Below, piece after piece: positions 58,150 through 64,000 of a stretch of 64,000 nucleotides of DNA. The translations under genes and the position numbers were made by a program. Source of the DNA: Phytoseiulus persimilis (lineage: Eukaryota > Arthropoda > Arachnida > Mesostigmata > Phytoseiidae); the NCBI GenBank assembly GCA_037576195.1, contig CM075103.1:33688723-33752722 (forward strand), read 5' to 3'. Below the pieces are notes generated by a model, which had not been told where the DNA came from, ran no database searches, and worked only from the letters and a program-made list of their open reading frames with translations. Within the stretch, counting starts at the first letter, position 1. Each line of letters starts with the position of its first letter.

Positions 58150-58335
58150 ACCGACCATCGATTTCTTGGAGCGATTCCGAGACCAATCTGACCTTCACTT
58201 TCCGAGTCTGGAGGGGTGCTTCCGGGAACGATCTGATCATTACTTCCCCAGATTTGAGGGGTGATTCCGGGACCGATCTGACCATTACTTCTCAAGTCTG
58301 GAGAGGTGATTCCGAGACTAAACATCATTTTCCGT
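58150..58335 (+). repeat. 45-bp minisatellite, about 4 diverged units (array A)
   Basis: Units have the form GTCTGGAGGGGTGATTCCGG followed by GACCGATCTGACCATTACTT. This is the same 45-bp unit, in reverse complement, as the 25.3-29.26 kb array. Confidence 0.8.
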
Positions 58336-58404
58336 AGTACTGCAAATGAATTCCCGTACCAGCCGGTACAGAAATTGATTTTTCGTACTCTGGATCCGAG
58401 GATC

Positions 58405-58764
58405 CTTACTACTTATGATCGGCTTCGTCTGTCAGTTTGTCCGCATTGCTCCTGGAATACATGGGGGTGATTCCAGCACCAATCTGAGCATACTTTTCTG
58501 AGTCTGGAGGGGTGATTCCGGAACCAATCCGACAATATTTTTCCGAGGCTGGAGGGATGATTCCGGGACCAATTCGACAATATTTTGCCGAGTCTGGTGG
58601 GTGATTTCGGGACCAATCTGACAACATTTTGCCGAGTCTGGTGGAGTGATTCCGGGAGCAATCTGACAATATTTTGCCGAGGCTCGCAGGGGAGAATGAC
58701 TTCCTCCTGAGATCTTCCCAGAACCACCAAGTCTGGAGGGGTGATTCCGGAACCGATCTGAACA
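58405..58764 (+). repeat. 45-bp minisatellite, about 8 units with head flank (array B)
   Basis: Begins with the unique words ATCGGCTTCGTCTGTCAGTT, shared with 29256-29315, then about eight units. Several units are diverged (TTTTGCCGAGTCTGGTGG). One carries an insertion of about 45 bases (CTCGCAGGGGAGAATGACTT...). Confidence 0.8.
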
Positions 58765-58770
58765 TTACTT

Positions 58771-58880
58771 TACCTACCATGACTTCATTGTCATTTACCT
58801 CTGACAAGACACCGAGATTTACCGCATGAAATTCAACTTAAACTCATATTTCCCTCGCTCTGGAAAAAATCTTAAGGGCT
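58771..58880 (+). repeat. Tail flank of the minisatellite, copy 1
   Basis: Contains GACTTCATTGTCATTTACCT, GACAAGACACCGAGATTTAC and TTTCCCTCGCTCTGG; repeated at 59099-59210 with few changes. Together with the head it delimits the minisatellite element. Confidence 0.75.
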
Positions 58881-58885
58881 GGGAT

Positions 58886-59095
58886 GGGTGGTTCCCGGAC
58901 CAAGCTGACCCTCACATTTCAAGTTTGGAGGGGTGATTCCGGGACCGATCTCACCATTACTTTCCCAGGTCTAAGGGGTGATTCCGGGACCAATCTGACC
59001 ATTACTTTCCAAGTCTGGAGGAGGGATTCCGGGACCAATCTGACCTTCACTCTTCAAGTCTGGAGGGGTGATTCCGGGACCGATCTTCACTATTT
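58886..59095 (+). repeat. 45-bp minisatellite, about 5 units (array C)
   Basis: Five units of the same family, clearly closer to each other than to array A, followed by the second tail copy. Confidence 0.8.
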
Positions 59096-59098
59096 CTT

Positions 59099-59210
59099 CA
59101 CCTAACATCACTTCATTGTCATTGACCTATGACAAGACACCGAGATTTACCACATGAAATTCGACTTGAGTTCAAATTTCCCTCGCTCCGGAAAAAAAAT
59201 CTTAAAGGCC
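59099..59210 (+). repeat. Tail flank of the minisatellite, copy 2
   Basis: Matches 58771-58880 over about 110 bases. It ends 4 bases before the copia LTR that starts at 59215. Confidence 0.75.
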
Positions 59211-59214
59211 TCCC

Positions 59215-59530
59215 TGTTGAGAAATATCGTTACACTTCAGTATCTGAAACATGTCTCAACTACCCACACCCGTAACGGGAACAAGGACAAGCCGTGTGCG
59301 TGATTACGCCACGGGATTGCAGCACCGGGCTTAGACACTTAGATTTGGCCGCGGTCAGCTCACGCTTTCCCGCCAAGTATAAATACTGCAATAAAGAAGT
59401 TTCGCTCTTGAGGAGCTACGCATTCCCTAACCGGAACTCTGTCTGTTTATTTCGTGCCGTGATCTTCCAGCTTCCAGAGAACTTCCAGATCGGTGTCTAC
59501 CGACTGACTTCAGGGAACGAATATCCAACA
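59215..59530 (+). repeat. 5' LTR of the outer copia element
   Basis: A 316-bp LTR runs TGTTGAGAAATATCG ... ATATCCAACA. It holds a TATA box (GTATAAATAC, about 59377), an AATAAA shortly after, and, past the CA end, TTCGTTATTGCGCACGATAC as a likely primer-binding site. No 3' LTR is present in the window, so the boundaries rest on these internal signals. Confidence 0.7.
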
Positions 59531-59654
59531 TTCGTTATTGCGCACGATACGACTCTGTGGACACTGTCGTTTGGAAGTGAACACTGTGAAGTGTGTGTGT
59601 GACTCTCGCGTGTAGTGACCTGCCGGTGAAGGTACATCAAGGTGCGACAAGAAA

Positions 59655-61718
59655 ATGGATCCAACGGAGAGTCAACGGACACAGGAAGATTCCAGTAGCT
59701 CCCACGGCTTTAGTGAGGTTGGAGATGAAATGCCAGGACATTCGGCGAAGACAGGCGACGAAGCATTGGACTTCAGCAGGAAGGGTGTCGGAGCAACGGA
59801 CGACACCGACAAGGACCTGAACGAGTTCAACATGGGTTCAAGACACCGAGCAGAAGACCTTTTAAAGCTCAGACTCGACGGAGCGAACTACACAGAGTGG
59901 CGAGTAATGATATCGGCAGCTCTGGATGCCGATCCGTTTGCTTTGGATGTGACGATGGGAAACCTGATACCACCGCCATCCACTGCAAATGGTCAGGCCG
60001 CAAAAATCCAGAAGAGAAAATTCGATGCAGGAAATCGAGCTGCACGCTGCACTCTGTTCGCATCGCTTCATTCCGATCTTGCGGTCTCGCTCTTCCACGC
60101 AAATTCAGAAACAGTGGATGCTCCAGAAATGTGGAGAGAAATCACTGGACGTTTCAACAATGCCAACGGAGGGCTGAAGAGAGTGGCACTGTCGAAGTTC
60201 ACTTCCTACATGTATCTGTCCAACAAAAGCGCTGGTGAGAATCTTCTCAGGTTCAATAAGATCTTAAGCCGCTGCGAGGCCCTAGGGGTCTCCTTGCCTT
60301 CTGATTTGAAAATCACGATTCTGCTGGCAAGTTTGCCCCCGAATTGGGAATCTTTCAAGCAAAGTTTCACTGCAAGAGATGAGTCAGCTCAGTCTCTTGT
60401 CCATCTAACATCTGCTATCGAGATGGAGGCAATACGGCGCGGTAGATTCGATACCAGTGAAGTGACAGCCCTGTTCTCGCGTCTTCGGCCTGCATCTGGG
60501 AGACAACACAACCGAGGGACATTCAGCGAGAGGTCAAGCGTAAACGGGACAATGACCAGCACATCAGAAAATGACTACTACGGTTGCGGTCATTCTGGAC
60601 ACATGATTACGCGATGCAACGCTCCAAGTGGAAGTGGAAATCGAGTAGAGAATCGATATCAACGCCCGCAGCGCTCTCAGCCTCCGCAGCAACCTCGGCG
60701 CAACCAGCAGCCACGGCGCGGCGGAATGAGATCCTTCAACCGCCATCGACAACAACATAGTGCACATCATACAGAAGCTGATGTGGTTGAGATCCTGAAC
60801 TGTGAGATGGAGATTGTAGAGTCCCATATTACGACACCTGACAACGAATATGTGGTGGACTCCGGTACCAATTTTCACATGTGTAATTCTCTAGAGCACA
60901 TGACGCACTACGCAGCATTCCACCAGTCACGCAAAGTGAGATTGGGAGGTTCCCGGACCCTGAGAGCTCCTGGGTCCGGAACTGTTTACGTGACACTCAT
61001 TCAAGAGGGAAAGCCAGTGACAATCCAGCTGAATGAGGTGCTGTACGTTCCGAAACTCCGCCGAAACCTCATATCGGTCTCGAAGCTCGCAGATGACAAC
61101 TTTGAGATCAGGATCTCCCGGAATTCTATCTTCATGACCAGAGGGAAGACGTCCATTCAAGCAACAAGGAAGAATGGCCTTTACCCCCTTTATGCCGTGG
61201 ACTCCGCCGAAGAATACAACGCCGAAGACATCAAACCGAAGAAAAAGGTCAGCCTCACTAAAATGCACCGGAATTTCGCTCATTTCAACGCCGGACGGCT
61301 CAAGTCAATGCTACAACGTCAAGGATATGACGTAATCAAAGATTTCCTCAGCTTTGATAGCTGCGTCAAAGGAAAAATGCCCAGAGCTAGCTATCGGCCG
61401 GAACTCAGCAGCTCACTTGCCCCTCGTAACGGATGGATCAAGAGCGATGTCTGTTTCGTCAGTACGCCTTCCTGCGGCAGACATAACGCTTTCAAGACAT
61501 TGACCGATAATCATAGCCGATTCCGAGAAACCTACTTCCTCCAGAATAAGCTAGAAGTCTTCGATCGGGTACGGGAATTCCCCAAGTGGTTCAAGCGAAT
61601 ATCAACGAGCCTCCTATGGATGAAGAAAAAGAAGAGAAAGCGGATCCCTCACCCAACGACACCAGTGAGCCAGACAGCACCGGTGATGACGACAACTTGG
61701 AAGGAGAAAGGAACGTAG
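59655..61718 (+). pseudogene. Copia Gag-protease-integrase (truncated)
   Basis: A 687-codon open frame. Residues about 75-280 are Gag (LRLDGANYTEWRVMI, then SKFTSYMYLS and ILLASLPPNWESF). The zinc knuckle near 310 reads YYGCGHSGHMITRC, so its first Cys is Tyr. Protease follows at about 395 with EYVVDSGTNFH, then the pre-integrase His/Cys region (MHRNFAHFNAGRL to FDSCVKG). The integrase core begins with IKSDVCFVSTPS and TLTDNHSRF and is cut after about 60 residues, where the frame leaves into unrelated residues near 61590. The open frame with an altered zinc finger and truncated integrase indicates a recent but defective copy. Confidence 0.88.
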
Positions 61719-61936
61719 ACGACGAGCGAGCCATCGCATCGGGTTCGGTACCCGGCGATGAAGCCTCTCCTGCCAGAGAACCGCGCGGACGCACCAGAAA
61801 CCAGAGCTCGGCAAGGATGGAGGGACAAATCGAGGGAAGCAAGTACAATTTAAGAGACAAAGGTACCTTGAAGAAGCCGAACCATTTTGAGGCAGGGATA
61901 GCCTACAATGTAATAAGTAGTACTACAACCAAATGA
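61586..61936 (+). pseudogene. Copia linker between integrase and reverse transcriptase
   Basis: Acidic, Ser/Pro/Glu-rich sequence (DEEKEEKADPSPNDTSEPDS and on) with a basic YNLRDKG end, as found between IN and RT in copia polyproteins. It is in a different frame from Gag, showing an indel at the integrase deletion. Confidence 0.6.
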
Positions 61937-62134
61937 AACTAGCGACCCCCTAGGCAGGTTCAACTCACAGGCAGACGTGCCTCTTAACCTAGCGGACGTG
62001 TATCGCTCAAAGTATAAAAATGAATGGTTTGCGGCAAGGGCATTGGAACTATAGTCCTTCAGAACTAATCAGGTTTTCAAACTCGTGGACCCGAACGCGG
62101 ACAAAATGTCCTGACGAATTGATGGGTATTCTCG

Positions 62135-63380
62135 TTGATAACTGATAAGGACAATAGCATAATCAAGAGGAAGGCCAGGCCCGTGGTAAGAGGATATAAA
62201 CAAAGAGCTGGAATTGACTATGATAGTCTGTTTAGCCCTGTGGCGAAGTTTGACACGATTATGGCAGTACTGTCAATCGCTGCACAGGAGCGTCTCCGTT
62301 TGAACCACACGGATATGTGCACGTCCTTCTCGTCTGCGCCATCAGACGAAAGACTCTTTATGAAACAGCTAGCTGGTTTGGACAACGGTACCAACAGAGT
62401 CTATGAACTATTGAAGGCGTGGTATTGGATACTCCAGGCTCCTAAAATGTTTAACCAGAAATTGAGCAACACATTGTTGAGTCTCAATATGGTCGAGTTG
62501 ACCAGAAGCAAGTTGGACTCTTGCTTGTACTTTCCAAATCCTCCGACTCGAGTTTTTGTTCTGATATACGTTGATGATGGCCTGATAGGCTCCAACGATG
62601 AACAAATGAATCAAAGAATAATAAAGGAACTAGAGAAAACCTTTAAACTTACCACGGCGCCGCTCGAGTTTTTATTGGGATTGAGGATTGCGATCTCTCC
62701 CGACGGAGGTAGGATCCATTAGGATCAAGCCCAGTATGTTACCGAGCTACTAGATCGTTTCCGGATGTCAGATTGGAACGTGTCGTCTGTACCAATCGAC
62801 TCAACGTCGAAATCTGCATTTGAAGGAAGAATCGATCTTACTCTGATGTATAGAGAGCTCGAAGGGGTTTTGAGGTTCGTGGCGGTGGGAACTAGAGGAT
62901 ATAGTTCCTACGCTGTTGGACTAAAGTCAAGATACGTAGACAAGCCAACACGCCACCTATGGAACGTCGGTCTAAAAACGTTGAGGTTTCCATCAGAAAC
63001 CCGGAACCACGGTCCCACGTATACTGGCGGTGCTCACGCCCAGATTGATGCCTGCTGTAATGTGCTTGCAGAAACACTCGGTGCAGTACCAGTGGAGCAG
63101 CTCAAATGTTTGGTGGAGCGCCAGTATGTTGGTCTTCAAGAAGCCAAAGCTGTATAACGCTTCCATCCCATTTGAAAGCAATATCGTGGAATGCATTGAA
63201 ATGAGTAAGACCTGTTTGGGGCTGAGAAGGCTGTTACAGAAAGTCGGACATCAAATCACTCCGACTCTCCACGTGGACAACACAAGTTGCATCCAACTGT
63301 TGACAGAAGCCCAGGAATCTGAACGTTACAAAACGTTACAATACAGCCATATGATACTTCTGGCTCAAGGAACGGAGAGA
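62135..63380 (+). pseudogene. Copia reverse transcriptase and RNase H
   Basis: Frame 62135-62722 carries KARPVVRGYKQRAGIDY and FSPVAKFDTI, HTDMCTSF in place of the usual MDVKTAFL, and the catalytic LIYVDDGLIGS box, all copia RT landmarks. RNase H follows after a TAG at about 62720 and frame changes: TELLDRFRMSDW, ALSRWN-like decayed sequence, then the SKTCLGLRRLLQKVG and LHVDNTSCIQLL segments. The end (about 63365) loses resemblance to the KHIDIRYHFIRE tail normal in copia. Confidence 0.85.
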
Positions 63381-63382
63381 AG

Positions 63383-63748
63383 ATGGCATTACAGATAATG
63401 CAGTTCGCTCTCCTCCTGGTAGCGGCAAAAGCGGCTGCGTCCTCCCAGTGCGAGGATGATTGCCTCCCGCAGTGCAACCGACAGAGACAACCCTGTATGA
63501 GATCCGTACTGAACATCGATTATTTCCCATGCGATTGCTTGATAAGCGATCAAATCTGCATTGAGAGAGCATCTTCTGTTGCGGCTCTCCCGTTGCCAAA
63601 TGGAACAACATTTGGAGGAGTCGATATCTTTATCGAATCCTATAACTATACACATGAGAAACCACCAGCACCTACACCTGTTTCATCAAGTGGAACAAAA
63701 TTCCTCCAGGTCCACGCAACTGTGATCACTACACTTGTTGTGATGTAA
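63383..63748 (+). CDS. Small secreted Cys-rich ORF, possibly one exon of a host gene
   Basis: The 121-codon frame starts at an ATG overlapping the end of the copia remnant. It opens with a signal peptide (MALQIMQFALLLVAAKAAASS), followed by seven Cys in the first half (CEDDCLPQC...C, FPCDC, QIC). A spacer with an NYT glycosylation site and a Pro/Ser stretch comes next, then a hydrophobic C-terminus (HATVITTLVVM). The terminal TAA overlaps GTAAGT (63745-63750), a perfect splice donor, so translation may continue into another exon. Its family is unknown. It could be a venom- or saliva-like peptide, a GPI-anchored protein, or chance. Confidence 0.45.
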   Translation: MALQIMQFALLLVAAKAAASSQCEDDCLPQCNRQRQPCMRSVLNIDYFPCDCLISDQICIERASSVAALPLPNGTTFGGVDIFIESYNYTHEKPPAPTPVSSSGTKFLQVHATVITTLVVM

Positions 63749-64000
63749 GTCTGCTCAAAAGGCATAACCTGCTCGATTCAATCAGGGCAGCGTAGACAGT
63801 ACCAGCGATGGGTGAAATCCTGCCTTATGCAGGTTAACACCCGACGGGACCCGAGTCACCACACCAATCCACTGTAGAAGATGAATGAGAGGCTGATATT
63901 GAGACTTCCCATTCACAAAATAAATAATTGAATCTATGATGATCGGATTTGATCCTAAGCATAAGAACTTCACCAGGTCAGTACTTGATCTCTGAGATTT
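63749..64000. other. Window end; possible intron or 3' region
   Basis: No gene was recognised. An AATAAA occurs near 63920. If the Cys-rich ORF is spliced at 63745 this would be its intron. Confidence 0.35.

Larger units (their letters stand above)
59215..63380 (+). mobile_element. Ty1/copia retrotransposon, internally deleted and 3'-truncated
   Basis: Domain order is LTR, Gag, protease, truncated integrase, linker, reverse transcriptase, RNase H, which is the Ty1/copia order. The integrase lacks its C-terminal half and RNase H ends near 63365 without a 3' LTR. It shares an LTR style and primer-binding-like site with the copia at 41108-43188 but differs in sequence. Confidence 0.85.

Overview
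The window reads as nuclear DNA of an arthropod, plausibly a chelicerate such as a mite or tick. The reasoning is indirect. Two multi-exon animal hydrolase genes with ordinary GT-AG introns are present, together with R1-type and jockey/CR1-type LINEs, Ty3/gypsy and Ty1/copia LTR elements, a Tc1 transposon, a FLYWCH-type Mutator-like transposase and hAT-type MITEs. No operons, bacterial genes, CRISPR arrays or rRNA genes were found. Most of the sequence is non-coding or decayed mobile DNA, and almost every coding unit carries a stop codon or frameshift.

Layout. Positions 1-13.6 kb hold no gene I can support, only an hAT-type MITE (7407-7484), a pair of GCAGTT-rich repeat clusters and two stray transposon-end signatures; a short LINE remnant lies at 13.7 kb. 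At 15.9-17.65 kb is a six-exon histidine acid phosphatase gene (+) with TATA box and poly(A) signal, carrying a frameshift, a stop and an altered HD motif. At 19.8-24.7 kb is a seven-exon acid/gastric-type lipase gene (-), with its catalytic triad kept but three in-frame stops. At 25.3-29.26 kb a 45-bp minisatellite of about 87 units runs without an indel; it abuts a 278-base assembly gap. At 31.9-36.7 kb are LINE remnants, a Tc1 element with a 650-bp foldback element inside it, an hAT MITE with 8-bp target duplications, and the tail of a TGS1-like gene copy. At 37.9-43.4 kb is a gypsy element (-) split by a deleted copia element (41108-43188) with matching 5-bp target duplications.

At 45.4-46.2 kb (-) and 51.5-53.0 kb (+) lie two more copies of an intronless gene whose C-terminal half is a trimethylguanosine synthase (TGS1) methyltransferase; with the 36.4 kb fragment that makes three copies within 17 kb. 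A FLYWCH/MULE transposase lies between them (49.4-50.4 kb). LINE remnants of two clades sit back to back at 53.4-55.5 kb. An endonuclease/phosphatase-fold fragment (57.6-58.1 kb) is followed by three short arrays of the same 45-bp minisatellite seen at 25-29 kb. A copia element (59.2-63.4 kb) ends the repeats and abuts a small secreted Cys-rich ORF.

Functionally there is no common pathway. The phosphatase and lipase look like decayed digestive or lysosomal enzymes, and the rest is nested mobile DNA. The least conventional item is the TGS1-like gene family, which has a mobile-looking distribution and one copy (51492-53024) still open over 510 codons.
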